Assembly (NCBI GenBank): GCA_947579605.1
Contig: OX388317.1
Coordinates: forward strand, 18,495,384 to 18,559,383
Length of the DNA: 64,000 bases
Source of the DNA: Athripsodes cinereus
Lineage: Eukaryota > Arthropoda > Insecta > Trichoptera > Leptoceridae
Direction: 5' to 3'
The translations under genes were made by a program, and so were the position numbers. A model generated the notes under the pieces. That model was not told where the DNA came from. It saw only the letters and a list, made by a program, of their open reading frames with translations, and searched no databases. Positions 11,402-21,769 of the stretch are shown one piece after another; the first letter of the stretch is position 1, and every line of letters begins with the position of its first letter.

Positions 11402-12039
11402 GAAATGATTAGAAGTGTCGATCAAAACTATTTTGAATTCGATAATAATTATTATTCTCAGCCATCTGGATTAGCAATGGGATCCCCGGTGAGTCCGATT
11501 ATTTCAGAAATATTTTTAAATAACCTTGAAAATAATTTGTTTAATTCTGATAATTTTTCTCTTAAGAATAACATTGTAAAGTGGGTTAGATATGTAGACG
11601 ATGTTCTGTGTATATTTAAGGGCACTGACCGGCTTCTTGACTCTCTGCTTTCGTACATCAACAATCTACATCCCAATATAAAATTTACGTTAGAATCCAA
11701 CCCCGATAACACACTTAATTACTTAGACCTCACTCTAAAAATCATCAACAATAAAATTGACTTCAACATAATTATATAGAAAACCGACACATACTGACTC
11801 GATTATTCACTCCACTTCTAACCACCCTCTGTCACACAAACATTCAAGCTTCCACTTTATGACTGACAGACTTGTTTCAACTCCTCTTAATACTGTCAAC
11901 TATAAAAACGAACTTAACACTATCAAACAAATCGCGATAAACAACGGTTATAACACTAACTTGATAGACCACCTAGTAAACAATAAACAGAAGACTCAAT
12001 TGATTGTATAGGCAATTTATTTACCACACTTACAATACT
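11402..12039 (+). pseudogene. Penelope-like reverse transcriptase, C-terminal half
   Basis: The frame reads ...QNYFEFDNNYYSQPSGLAM and GSPVSPIISEIFLNNLE, then the catalytic WVRYVDDVLCIF, then LHPNIKFTLE and LNYLDLTLK. This is the RT motif order and wording of Penelope-like elements (YVDD in place of YADD). A 1-bp insertion near 11776 shifts the frame; afterwards it continues with RKPTHTDSIIHST and SHKHSSFHFMTDRLVSTPL. A second shift occurs near 12000. The amino-terminal RT motifs are missing. The frame is cut at 12039 by the target-site duplication of the nested LINE and resumes after 15398. Confidence 0.85.
12031..12039 (+). repeat. Target-site duplication, left copy (TACAATACT)
   Basis: Identical to 15390-15398; the pair brackets the LINE. 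Confidence 0.85.
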
Positions 12040-12364
12040 GACCTTGAAGTACTTGAGAGTACTGAGAAATGCCAACTGGTCTCAGACTCTGTGAAAGGAA
12101 ATTCCTGCTCTACTCCTCTATACAAAAGGAGGTGGTCGATGCCATTGAATATGACATAGTAGACAGGGACCGACTGTCAGCCGGTATAAGCTAACAACCA
12201 ACTCTTCTTAACTGAAGATGCTGGAAGGGGCACTCTCTTGTCCGGAGAAGCTAAAATCTTCTCAAAGGCGGATGAACCTTCGAGGTCAACGGCATGAGGA
12301 TGTGGAATGCAAGGGAAGCTACCACATTAAAGGCTCTCGTAGCATCCCAAAGTAACAACGAGGT

Positions 12365-15300
12365 ATGAAAATGACCAGATCTTTAGTAAAATTTTCCGGA
12401 GTCAAAATCGTCCCCCAATCGGATCTCCGGGTGGGGACTGCTCGAGATCTTGTCATTAAGCAGAATACACACAAGAGAGAGGAGGTGAGAAGAAACCGAA
12501 ACAGCACACAAGGAAGATACGCAACCTGGAACGTCAGAACTTTGCTGCAAAATGGTAAGTTAGACAATCTTAAAGTAGAGATGACGAAAATGAAACTAAG
12601 CGCGCTAGGGATCTCTGAAATGAGATGGCCGAACCCGGGAGATATGTGGACAGGTAATTTTCGTCTTATCCATAGCGGTAGTATAGAGGGTAAACCGGGG
12701 CAGGGAGGGGTAGGAATAATGTTAAGTAAAGATTTGGGTAGGAGAGTAAAGGGATACGTACACTATGGAGGCAGGATTATTTTAGTCAAGTTAGATACCA
12801 AACCCGTAGACACAATTTTGATCCAAGTCTACATGCCAACATCTAGCCATAGCGACCAAGAAATTGAGATTTTATACGAAAACATCCAAAAATTGCTAGA
12901 TGACACAAAAGCTGAGGAAAATGTTATTGTAATGGGAGACTGGAACGCAGTAGTAGGGGAAGAAAGGGAGGGATCAGTCGTAGGAGCATATGGGTTGGGC
13001 ACTAGAAATGATAGAGGTAACCGTCTCATTGAATTTTGCGCCAAAAATAAAATGTTTGTAGCCAACACGTGGTTTCAACACCACTATAGACATCGCTATA
13101 CATGGAAATCTCCCGGAGACAGATTTCGATCACAGATTGATTACATTCTTACGCGTCAACGATACAGGAATCAAATTAAAGACTGCAGGAGCTTTGCAGG
13201 TCCGGACATTGACAGCGATCATAATATGGTTGTGGCGGAAACCATACTGAAATTCAAAAGGCTCGAGAAGAGAACCACAAAAAGATGGGACCTAAAACAG
13301 CTAAAAATAAAAGAAGTTAAAGAGAAATACGACGAAAAAACTAACATATGCGATTTTGAGAGTAATGAAAATATAGATAAAGTATGGGGCAAAATTAAAG
13401 AGAAAATAACCGCAGCGGCAGATGAAGTCTTAGAGAAAAAAAAGCCGCAAGCTAGGAAAGAATGGATTACGGACGACATTTTAGAAATGATCGAAGAAAG
13501 AAGGAAGCTAAAGAACTCCAAAACAGAAGAAGGGAAAAAGGAATATAAAGCCCTTAGAAATAAAATTAACAGAGAATCCAAGCTGAGAAAGGAATGTTAT
13601 TTGCAAGAAAAATGCAAAAATATAAACAGAAATATAAAACAAAGGAAATTTGAAACCGCATACTCTGAAGTAAAGAATTTCTTCAATGACAAAACACAGC
13701 CACGATGTGCTATACAAGATAAAAACGGCAAACTGCTGTTTGAGGACGAATTGATCGTAAAAAGATGGAAAGAATACCTAGAACAATTATACAAAGGAAA
13801 GAACATAGTCCAAGAAAGCAAAGCACTAGAAGCAGAATATGACGTAGAAAATAATGGAGATGACATCTTAAGAAGTGAATTTGATATTGCCTTAGCAAAG
13901 TTGAAAGACGGCAAAGCACCAGGTATTGACCTGATTCCATCAGAGCTGCTTAAATGCGCGGGAAAAGGCATGCTCGATACATTGTATAAGCTTGTCTGCA
14001 AAATATATGACACAGGAGAGATACCTGAGGACTTTGCCAAATGTCTGATACGAGCGCTTCCTAAGAAAGCAGGCACTACAAAGTGCGAACAACACAGAAC
14101 CTTAAGCATGATATCACACGCTTCTAAGATACTCACCAACATTATAATGAAAAGGGCGGAAAATAAAATAAACGAAACACTTACAGAAGATCAATTTGGA
14201 TTCCGCAAAGAGACAGGTACAAGAGATGCAATCCTGAGTCTCAGACTTACTCTAGAAAAGAGAATAGCAATTAATAAAAACACATACATAGCATTCATCG
14301 ACCTTGAAAAAGCATTCGATAAAGTAGAATGGGAACAACTTTTTAACACCCTCAACCAGATAGGAATGAGTTATAAAGACAGAAGAGCAATCTGGAGCTT
14401 ATACAAGAACGAAATGGCTGTGATTAAAAGCGGAGAGAGCTGTGCAGAAGCAAGGGTCGAACAAGGCGTAAGACAAGGATGCTCAATGTCGCCAGCTCTC
14501 TTTAACTGCTATATACAGCGAGCCATTGATGAACTGAGAGAAGAAATGAAGAACTGGACAGGAGTAAAAATAAATGGGAAAAAGGTCGACATGATAAGAT
14601 ATGCTGACGACATAGCACTGCTTGCAGACTCCGAGATGGAGCTGAACGAAGCCTTAGGAAAAATGGAAAGTATACTGTTGTCAAAGTACAACATGAAAAT
14701 AAATAAAGAAAAAACAAAATGTATGGTCGTTGGAAGAGAGGAAGCGACTGCGAACATTGCCATAAATGGAGTGAGCATCAAACAAGTAAGTGAATTCGTG
14801 TACCTGGGCAGTAGAATAAACCAGGATGGACGCTCCAAAGCAGAAATCGTAAGCAGAATAAACCAGGCAAGGATTGCCTTTAACAAAAAGTCGAAGATAT
14901 TGGAATCCCCAAATATTGACTTAAGCGTAAGGAAGAACCTTACTAAAGCCTTTGTATGGAGCATTCTGCTTTATGGTTGTGAGACGTGGACCATCAGCAA
15001 GAGTGAAAGCGGACGGTTGGCGGCCTTTGAAATGTGGTGCTACAGACGCATGCTTAAGATCCATTGGTCGGAACACGTCGAAAACGAAGAAGTATTAACC
15101 AGGGTAGGCGAAAAAAGGCAACTCCTTAAGAGAATCAGCCAACAACGAGCTAACTGGATTGGCCACAACATCAGGCACCCAGGACTACTCATAGCCATCG
15201 CGGAGGGTAAGACCGAGGGGACAAATGGCAGAGGCCGACCAAGAGACGTATATATGGACCAACTGAAGAGTGATATGAACTGTGGCTCATACGTAGAGCT

Positions 15301-15376
15301 GAAAAGACTGGCGGAGAATAGGGACGAATGGAGAAGAAAAACCAAACTCGTTGCAGACCAATCCAATGGATTGTAA
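12365..15376 (+). CDS. LINE endonuclease-reverse transcriptase, 1003 aa, intact
   Basis: This is the replication protein of a non-LTR retrotransposon: it nicks target DNA and copies its own RNA there. An apurinic-type endonuclease occupies about residues 50-298, with WNVRTL (55-60), E85 in SEMRW, GDWNAVVG (191-198), SQIDYIL (256-262) and SDH (284-286). A lysine-rich linker follows (about 300-450). The reverse transcriptase covers about 510-760: DGKAPGIDLIPSELLK, QFGFRKETGTRDA, AFIDLEKAFDKV (D645), GVRQGCSMSPALFN and YADD (746-749). The C-terminal region has YLGSRI, LLYGCETWT, GHNIRHP and GRGRPRDVY. No zinc knuckle is visible. All catalytic residues I can place are present. The ATG at 12365 is the first in frame and leaves 52 residues before the endonuclease; the true start could be slightly different. 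Confidence 0.93.
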   Translation: MKMTRSLVKFSGVKIVPQSDLRVGTARDLVIKQNTHKREEVRRNRNSTQGRYATWNVRTLLQNGKLDNLKVEMTKMKLSALGISEMRWPNPGDMWTGNFRLIHSGSIEGKPGQGGVGIMLSKDLGRRVKGYVHYGGRIILVKLDTKPVDTILIQVYMPTSSHSDQEIEILYENIQKLLDDTKAEENVIVMGDWNAVVGEEREGSVVGAYGLGTRNDRGNRLIEFCAKNKMFVANTWFQHHYRHRYTWKSPGDRFRSQIDYILTRQRYRNQIKDCRSFAGPDIDSDHNMVVAETILKFKRLEKRTTKRWDLKQLKIKEVKEKYDEKTNICDFESNENIDKVWGKIKEKITAAADEVLEKKKPQARKEWITDDILEMIEERRKLKNSKTEEGKKEYKALRNKINRESKLRKECYLQEKCKNINRNIKQRKFETAYSEVKNFFNDKTQPRCAIQDKNGKLLFEDELIVKRWKEYLEQLYKGKNIVQESKALEAEYDVENNGDDILRSEFDIALAKLKDGKAPGIDLIPSELLKCAGKGMLDTLYKLVCKIYDTGEIPEDFAKCLIRALPKKAGTTKCEQHRTLSMISHASKILTNIIMKRAENKINETLTEDQFGFRKETGTRDAILSLRLTLEKRIAINKNTYIAFIDLEKAFDKVEWEQLFNTLNQIGMSYKDRRAIWSLYKNEMAVIKSGESCAEARVEQGVRQGCSMSPALFNCYIQRAIDELREEMKNWTGVKINGKKVDMIRYADDIALLADSEMELNEALGKMESILLSKYNMKINKEKTKCMVVGREEATANIAINGVSIKQVSEFVYLGSRINQDGRSKAEIVSRINQARIAFNKKSKILESPNIDLSVRKNLTKAFVWSILLYGCETWTISKSESGRLAAFEMWCYRRMLKIHWSEHVENEEVLTRVGEKRQLLKRISQQRANWIGHNIRHPGLLIAIAEGKTEGTNGRGRPRDVYMDQLKSDMNCGSYVELKRLAENRDEWRRKTKLVADQSNGL

Positions 15377-15389
15377 CTCATTATATATA
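15355..15389 (+). terminator. LINE 3' hairpin and AT tail
   Basis: The last codons form a stem of six pairs with a 3-nt loop (CAATCC-AAT-GGATTG), followed at once by the stop TAA, CTCAT and a TA-repeat tail. It is a probable RT recognition end, not a transcription terminator in the bacterial sense. Confidence 0.6.
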
Positions 15390-15398
15390 TACAATACT
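15390..15398 (+). repeat. Target-site duplication, right copy (TACAATACT)
   Basis: Matches 12031-12039. Confidence 0.85.
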
Positions 15399-15932
15399 AA
15401 AGATACACCTAATACAGCTTGGAGAAAAATATTGTACATAGGAGAGTTGTCTAAACAATTAACGAAACTATTTCCTGACATACTTCGACCAGCCTTCTAC
15501 AAGAACAACAAACTTGCCAACTTATTAGTCAATTCCAAATCAAAGACGGACATTCTAAAGAAAAGCGGGGTGTACGAAATTAAATGTGGGGATTGTAATA
15601 AAGTATACATAGGACAGACGTTTAGGAACTTAAAAACTAGAATTGACGAGCACCGACGATGTATTACCAATAACAACTTCTCTGAATTTGCAAACCATAT
15701 AATAGAAAGTGACCACTCTTTTAGTAGCAACCATAGTTTAAATTATTACATACACACACATACCGACCAACTTTGACAGCACTGGAAGCAATAGAAATTA
15801 ATAAAAATAATAACTCGACTAAAACAGCTATTAATAATAATAATCTTCCGAATTCGTCTCCCTTACTTCAACTTTTCCCCATCTCATATTCCAAGAACTC
15901 CACGCCTGAAACCAACACGACCATACTCATAC
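15399..15932 (+). pseudogene. Penelope-like GIY-YIG endonuclease domain
   Basis: Continuing the PLE after the nested LINE, the frame reads NTKDTPNTAWRKILYIGELS, then KKSGVYEIKCGDCNKVYIGQ and TFRNLKTRIDEHRR, then FANHIIESDH. This is the GIY-YIG nuclease fold (GVY ... YIG, then R and H residues) with the PLE-type Cys pair between the two signature motifs. When the LINE is removed the linker joins the RT half. A further shift near 15768 separates the C-terminal tail (LTALEAIEINK in another frame). In PLEs this nuclease cuts target DNA to prime reverse transcription; here it is a fossil. Confidence 0.85.
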
Positions 15933-15995
15933 GTCATACTCAACAGTAACACAAAACAAAATAATAAATATTTATTTTATTTTATTTGATAATTT
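15933..15995. repeat. PLE right terminal repeat (inverted relative to left)
   Basis: A 63-bp segment complementary to 11201-11263. It contains gtcatactcaacagtaac and an AT-rich end, but not the hammerhead core. The homology begins a few bases past the ribozyme cleavage position. Confidence 0.8.
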
Positions 15996-17515
15996 AAAAT
16001 GAAGTGTTACAAAGTAAATGCCGATACAATTAATGAAATATATTATGAATATCTAATAAACCTTGGCACTCTCTAATAACTGTCTTTTTATTTTTTCTTC
16101 TATCTGTCTATATTCATCATCACGACAACTCCTTCAAGTGACCAGAGATTAATCGTATATGCAGATTGTCCTCACGCTGTCAATAAAAATTAATTTTGTC
16201 AATTTCGATGTTTACCATGCCACATCGCTGAACAAAGATTTGACTGTACATTATAAGAATCCAGTATAATATATAATTTACGTATTCATCCCTCTGACAT
16301 CACCATCTATCATTTTAAATATCTATAGAGTAGATAAAGCTACTGATAGCAATAATACATTATCTAATAATACAAATTTTATCAATAAAATGACAAACGA
16401 GATTCACCGTCATAGATAAATTGTTGTCGTGTTGAAAAGCTCAACCGTAAACGAATTCACACATAAAGTATTTGGGTTTGTTCATACATACCTATATCCT
16501 AATTATAATAAGATGAACTTATCTTCTGTAAGAATTAAGGTCTTACGAGTAACTTTCCAGAATATAATAAACCTTTTCACCGGCACGGCTCCCTTGAGAC
16601 GGTCGATGATAGGAAAACAGCGTCCAAAGAAAAAACAAATCTTCCAACATTATCATAATAAATTATATTTTTATAAAAATATTGTCACTTGTGCTAAAAG
16701 TGCAAAAATTTACATATCATGTCATAATTTTTAGCGTAATATAAAAAAGGTATTAAAAAACCATGTAATAGATAACCTTTAGTGTACGCACTAAAGCGCA
16801 ATTAAATAAATTCATAACGTTTATTTAGTTTCATAGATATCAATAATATAGAAGATGCCGAATTTTCATAAATTATATGTGAGTATTAATATTAATAAAA
16901 CGATCTTATTTTATTCACATTTAGTATAGAATAACAAAGTTTTTCCACTAAGACTTTCAAATGGTGACGAATACCAAAGACGAAATGCTTAGCTCTTAAC
17001 GGGGATGACTTAAAAGCTAGTAAAATATAATATTTCATATCTTGACTTGTATCTCTTTGGAACGACTACAGAATAAGGTTATCGTTATAAAGTAATAATA
17101 ACAATAATAATAATAATAAAAGTAGAGAAAATACGGGACAAACAAAACGAAATATACGGGATGACGACGGGAGATAAAGAGAGAGAGAGATAGTAAGGAA
17201 TGAAATAAAATATTGTTAGCGAATGTTTTCACTTTTGCTTTTTAGCTTTGTGATGTTAATAAAATTAAAACAAACAAATGTGACGTATCATTATTATCAT
17301 TCAGAGACCTGTTGTTGCGTACCCCTGAGACCTTTTACAAACATATTTTTTCACTTAACTTCTCTATTTTATTTTCATTACAATTAATGTTTTTTTGTTT
17401 TCATTCTAATTACAGCTCTTTAAAATAGCACTATTCTTTGGTACCTATATAAGATTTCTAATAGCTTGGACGTCTCTTTTTTTACAATACATCATTTTAA
17501 GACATCAGAGTGTTA
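15996..17515. other. AT-rich sequence; possible decayed S repeat, simple repeats
   Basis: About 16150-16255 resembles a decayed minus-strand S-family repeat (tgtcctcacgctgtcaataa ... cacatcgctgaa). A hairpin with loop TACG lies at 16777-16796. ATA/ATT trinucleotide runs lie near 17095-17118 and GA runs near 17178-17192. No supported gene. Confidence 0.4.
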
Positions 17516-17519
17516 ATAA

Positions 17520-17612
17520 TGTCGCGGGGAAAGGTGGTTTAGACGCTCTTAATGGAGGATGAGGCTGCTTTCTGCTCTATGCTCCCGAGGAGAGCATTGA
17601 AGGACGATTAGA
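17520..17612 (+). pseudogene. 3' end of a second RTE-like LINE family
   Basis: The sequence around 'gacgctcttaatggaggatg' and 'ctcccgaggagagcattgaa' matches the last codons (QRRSEWRRLVSALCSREER) of the minus-strand copy at 49735-50195 and two other tails at 45265-45380 and 61540-61665. It is short and degenerate. Confidence 0.55.
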
Positions 17613-17614
17613 TT

Positions 17615-18402
17615 GAACTGAATAGGATGGGTTGGACCCTTTAATTCTCCTTTCTGGACCACAAAATAAAAAGCAGCCTCCTTCTTTTGGAGCCATTCTG
17701 AATCCAAAAAAAACATTTTCTAACGATTTCTTAACGTCCCGACATTTTTGACACACGAACGAGGGTTGTCTTTTTATCTGTACCGGGTTAATTGGATGAT
17801 ATCACGGTGTCATCCAACAATAAACTCGTTCTCTGTGCATTTGAATTGTGTAACTGATAATTTAATGATACTTCATAATGATTAATGTAAACTACCAATG
17901 TAAAGTAAGCACTAAAATAAATAAATAACACAACTTCTGTAATTAAATACTTCTGCAAAGTTATTTATTTTTATTTATTTTTCATATCATCCGTAGGCCA
18001 TATATTTAGCACTTGGAATCGTCAAATAATACAAATAATTTGCTATTTTATAACAATCACAAACAATTTTCAATAGTTCGTTACTTCACCATAATATCAA
18101 ACACTTCACAATGATCATAGACAAGAAAAGAAAATAAAAGAAAACAAAAAAAATGACAAACTGATTAAGGAATTTCATTTCATCAAAGCTATTTTGAGTG
18201 TAAAAGGCCCAAAACAGCTTCACGTCAATGTAGGAATGTAAAAGATAGATAAACAAATCAAATACAATGACAAACAAATTAGCAAATGTTTATATTAAAA
18301 CAAAGCGGTAAGCTCACAAGAAAAAAGTCAAAGATACCACACTAAAACAAGCAAATTTATCAATATGTTAGAAGAGAGTGAGTTAATTAGTATGTTAAAA
18401 TA
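17615..18402. other. AT-rich; probable 3' UTR of the CR1-like LINE
   Basis: The part next to 18403 is presumably the 3' UTR of the minus-strand LINE. Its end is not clearly marked; an ATTT-rich stretch near 17960-17985 could be the complement of an A-rich tail. Confidence 0.35.
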
Positions 18403-20222
18403 TTAATTGATATCACAGGTACGAGTTGGATCGATGTGTAACATTTCGTCAGTGGAATAAAAGGCTTTCTCGACAAGATACCTTTTTACCTCCCTCCTGA
18501 AGTCCAAGGCATTCAGTGATTTGATTTTTGCAGGGAGATTATTATACAGGCGTATGCTCATACATATAAATCCTTTGGATACCTTGGCTAGTCTGTGTTC
18601 AGGAGGACGTATCAATCCTTTTTTTCGTGTGTTATATTCATGATAGTCACTGTTCAATGGCATGTTGTCAATATTTTTATGTGCATATAGTAAACACTCG
18701 AGGGCAAAAGTGCAAGGCATAGTTAATATGCCTTGTTCCCTGAACACAGTTCTGCATGAGTCTCTGGGACTCATTCCAAGCAGTGTTCTGAGTGCTCGTT
18801 TCTGCAAGACAAACACTCTACTTGCTCCTGACCCCATTCCCCAAAACAATATGCCATATGCCATTATTGAATGAAAGTATGCATGGTAAACCGATTTAGC
18901 TGTATGTATATCACATATTTCCCTCACTTTTTTAATTGCATATATTGCAGAGTTTAGTCTTTTACACAGCGGATCAATATGACTATCCCACTGTAATTTA
19001 GAATCAATAGTAACACCTAAAAATTTTCCTTCTTTTACTATCTCCATACCACTTTCTGTGAGGGGAGCTGAAAATGGATCTGGTGCATTCGGTCTACCAA
19101 GAGAAAAGCTCATGGCATTTGTCTTTGTCAGGTTTAGTACAAGTGAGTTATCATTGAACCAGGTTGTTAGTTTTGTTAGTGTTTTTAATGCATTTTCTAC
19201 AGATTCTACATCGTTTTTGTTACCTTTGAGTATCAGTGAGGTATCGTCAGCGAACATTATAATATCAGAATTCTTATTTGTACAATTTGGTAAGTCATTT
19301 ATATATATAAGGAATAGAAGTGGTCCAAGTATGGAACCTTGAGGAACACCGCAACTAATCGTGGCTGTTTGAGATTTAACATTATTTAATTCAACATATT
19401 GTTGACGATTTGCAAGATAAGATTGAAAAAACTCATTTTCTGTGTCTTTAATTCCATAGCATCGAAGTTTTTCTATCAGTATGTTATGATTTACACAATC
19501 AAAAGCTTTGGAAAGGTCACAAAAATTCCGCATGTAGATTCTTTTCTATCTAAGGACTCCAAAACTATTCGTAGTAGGGAAGCAATTCCGTCAGAAGTAC
19601 TTTTTCCTTTTTGGAATCCAAATTGATTGCAATGAATAATTTTGTTAGTTTCTAGGTAGTCAGTGAGTTGGTTAGTAACTATTTTTTCTATTACTTTGCT
19701 TATTGCTGGTAATATTGAAATTGGTCTATAATTATTTGCGTCAGACTTGTCACCCTTCTTGAAAATCGGCAAGACTCTGGCAATTTTTTGGTTATCTGGG
19801 AATATTCCATTTTCAAAACAAATATTAATTACATTTGCCAAAATAGGAGCCAGACTATTAATTATAGCTTTAAGCAGTCGTGTTGAAATATGCCACAAAT
19901 CTTGTGATGACTTTGATTTTATAAGCTTACAAGCAAGCAGGACATCATCTTTTGTTACTTTTCTAAATTTAAAACTTTTATTTGGCTTTACAGGTTGTTT
20001 AATATGTCTTAATGATTGGTCAATAGAGGGTGATGAGTTTTTTGTTAGTAGGGACGCCACGTTTACAAAATAATTGTTAAATAAGTTAGCTGTTTCTAAA
20101 TTTGACTTAGTTTTACTTTCTTTAAGAGTTATTAGTTCATTATTATAATAAACTCCCTGCATAGTAGATGTATGCATCCTTTTTGCTCCATAAAACACAG
20201 ATTTTTTTGGAAAGATGGCGTC
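18403..20222 (-). pseudogene. CR1-like LINE reverse transcriptase with one frameshift
   Basis: The minus strand encodes most of an RT in two frames. The upstream frame (to about 20222) carries YRPISILPAISKVIEKIV and NQFGFQKGKSTSDGI. The downstream frame carries DLSKAFDCVNHNIL, CGVPQGSILGPLLFLIYIND and the catalytic MFADDTSLI, ending with EYNTRKK and SIRLYNNLPAKIK. They are joined by a 1-bp deletion in a T run (about 19520-19527). Motif wording fits the CR1/L2/jockey branch of non-LTR elements; I favour CR1-like. The endonuclease is missing: at 20223 the reading is broken by an inserted RTE fragment, and upstream of that the frame is closed. Apart from the single shift the ORF is well preserved, so the copy may be fairly young. 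Confidence 0.85.
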
Positions 20223-20510
20223 ATTTTAAACTCTCTCTCTCTCTCTCCCTGGGCAATTATTAATCCCACATGATGGTGGGGTCTGCCATTTTTGTCTTTC
20301 GCCGCCACTCGGCTCTATTCTGTGCGTCCTCCGGGGAAGCTCCGCAGTCTCTCATGTCTTGCTTCACAACCTCGCGCCACCTCCGCTTGGGTCTTCCTCG
20401 GGATCTACTACCAGGGGCAACCAATGACTGTGCCCTGTTACCTATGTATTCGGGAGGTCTTCTACTCACATGCCCGTACCACCGTAATCTGCTTTCCTGA
20501 ATTTTAAACT
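20223..20510 (-). mobile_element. 5'-truncated RTE insertion with 10-bp duplication
   Basis: The insert (20233-20500) is flanked by ATTTTAAACT at 20223-20232 and 20501-20510. On the minus strand it encodes SRRPPEYIGNRAQSLV, then GRPKRRWREVVKQDMRDCG and PEDAQNRAEWRRKTKMADP, the C-terminus typical of RTE elements. It ends in a GA-repeat tail (CT on the plus strand, 20231-20247). It is GC-rich relative to its surroundings and looks young. Confidence 0.85.
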
Positions 20511-21330
20511 AAATCTGCTAAAAGTCTATTCATGAGTTATTCCCCTGATATTTTATATTGAAATCGCGAAAATTATAAGCCAAAGAGCAAATAAGTTACT
20601 TGCCCTTTGATATAAGCATTGTTTATTTGAAAACAAATTGAATTTTTTGTTACATTTTGATATACAAAATATCACAAGGTAGACAGGTACCTGCTTCTAC
20701 ATTTAAAAGGGTGTGTACTTATTCAGGATATTTCAGGTTGAAACTTACAGAAAGGTAAATGCGTGGGTATTTTAAATGAAATTTATCCTTTATAATAACA
20801 TGTTTTAAAAATGTTATCCTTTTTCATACCACAACGGTGATGAAAAAACTTTAATACAATATTTGGGTCCTAGAACTAATATTATATTTTTTTATTTACT
20901 ATTAATATTTCTTCATGTTTTGCAAAAGTAGCAACAGAAAGGAAGAACATTCGTCCCTTGATTCCCAGCTTTTATTTTAATCAAACTAAAACAATACAAT
21001 AAATAATATTTACGGGGTTTTGACAAAATCGGTAGTATGAAATGTTCACTTTCCATACAAATTTTAAGGTTTTCTACCACAAAAACTTTAAAATTTCGAT
21101 ATTTGCTGACAGTTTACCTAAATATAAACATGACATTATAAATTGTTTTTATGTATAAATTAACAATGGGCATTTCGAAGTATGTTTGGCTATTAATTTG
21201 AATTTTTGTTTTTGTATTATTGTTCCTTCATCTACTAGTGACAATTTATTATATAATTGATATATACCTATTTAATTTCTGACATCTTACTGAATTATTT
21301 ATTAATTTTTTTGACAGTTTAATTATCTAT
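20511..21330. other. AT-rich sequence, no feature seen
   Basis: The first bases may still belong to the CR1-like LINE; no open frame supports this. Confidence 0.4.
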
Positions 21331-21650
21331 TACAATTCATATATATGAATTTTTTTCTTCTATCTACTTGACATCTCCTTACTGTATTAAAATAATTGTT
21401 CTTGACATTTACCAAACCTTTTTGACATTTACACTCTCACCACAATGTTTTGACTTTTCTAATTGTTTTGTTTTGACTCATTTTATAATTGTTATAGTTT
21501 GATTTCCAATTGTATTTTTTCTTCGCCAGTTGTTGTTCTGTTCCAACTGTGTTGTAAATGAGAATTATGTTTGTTTTTGTTTTATATTTTAACATGTAAA
21601 AGCCTTGGATTTATGTATAAATAAAATAAATAAATAAATAAAATATTATT
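21331..21650 (+). repeat. LINE 3' UTR and AATAAA tail
   Basis: A T-rich segment ends in 'taacatgtaaaagccttgg' and a run of AATAAATAAATA at about 21620-21645. It shares its end with 4580-4635 and 29890-29945. Confidence 0.45.
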
Positions 21651-21697
21651 GACCGAAGGTACTTTTGGGAGTCCATTTCATCTCTATATCCTATTTC

Positions 21698-21764
21698 ACT
21701 TTTTCTAATTGCCTGATGATGGAGTCGAGAGTCTCCGAATACTAGTAAGCGAAGTTAATGAAGT
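21698..21764 (+). ncRNA. Hammerhead-like motif, PLE type (BCD family)
   Basis: The core is CUGAUGA (21713-21719), stem II GGAG/CUCC, then GAA and the self-complementary UACUAGUA. The A-U pair normally closing stem III is replaced by U-A, and the base at the cleavage position is A here. ACUU/AAGU can form an outer stem I helix. It is probably a decayed or weak ribozyme. The preceding 33-bp block (about 21648-21680) is shared with 28475-28507. Confidence 0.6.
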
Positions 21765-21769
21765 CACTT

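Larger units (their letters stand above)
12040..15389 (+). mobile_element. Full-length RTE-type LINE nested in the PLE
   Basis: The 3,350-bp insertion is flanked by a 9-bp duplication, TACAATACT. It has a 5' UTR of about 325 bp, one 1003-codon ORF with endonuclease and RT, and only about a dozen bases between the stop and an AT-repeat tail (about 15380-15389). Length, single ORF, tiny 3' UTR and short-repeat tail are all characteristic of the RTE group. The intact ORF and exact duplication suggest a recent insertion. A decayed relative of its C-terminal region lies at 61840-62220. Confidence 0.9.
11199..15995 (+). mobile_element. Penelope-like element, inverted terminal repeats, split by a LINE
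   Basis: The element is bounded by inverted repeats: 11201-11263 and 15933-15995 are reverse complements with a few differences. Between them lie a PLE-type RT part (from about 11402) and a PLE GIY-YIG endonuclease part (to about 15770), both in + orientation. They are separated by a 3.35-kb LINE (12040-15389). The left repeat carries a hammerhead ribozyme on the minus strand. The upstream RT domains are absent, so the copy is 5'-truncated. Inverted and partial terminal repeats are a known property of Penelope-like elements. Coding frames are disrupted at several points, so it is inactive. Confidence 0.85.

Noticed and set aside
12040..12364. Possible HDV-like ribozyme at the 5' end of the intact LINE
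   Set aside because: Such ribozymes are known in several LINEs, but I could not draw the nested double pseudoknot from this 5' UTR by hand.
12829..15481. Numerous minus-strand frames opposite the 1003-aa LINE protein
   Set aside because: They are shadows of the real frame: Ser/Leu/Phe-rich, without motifs.
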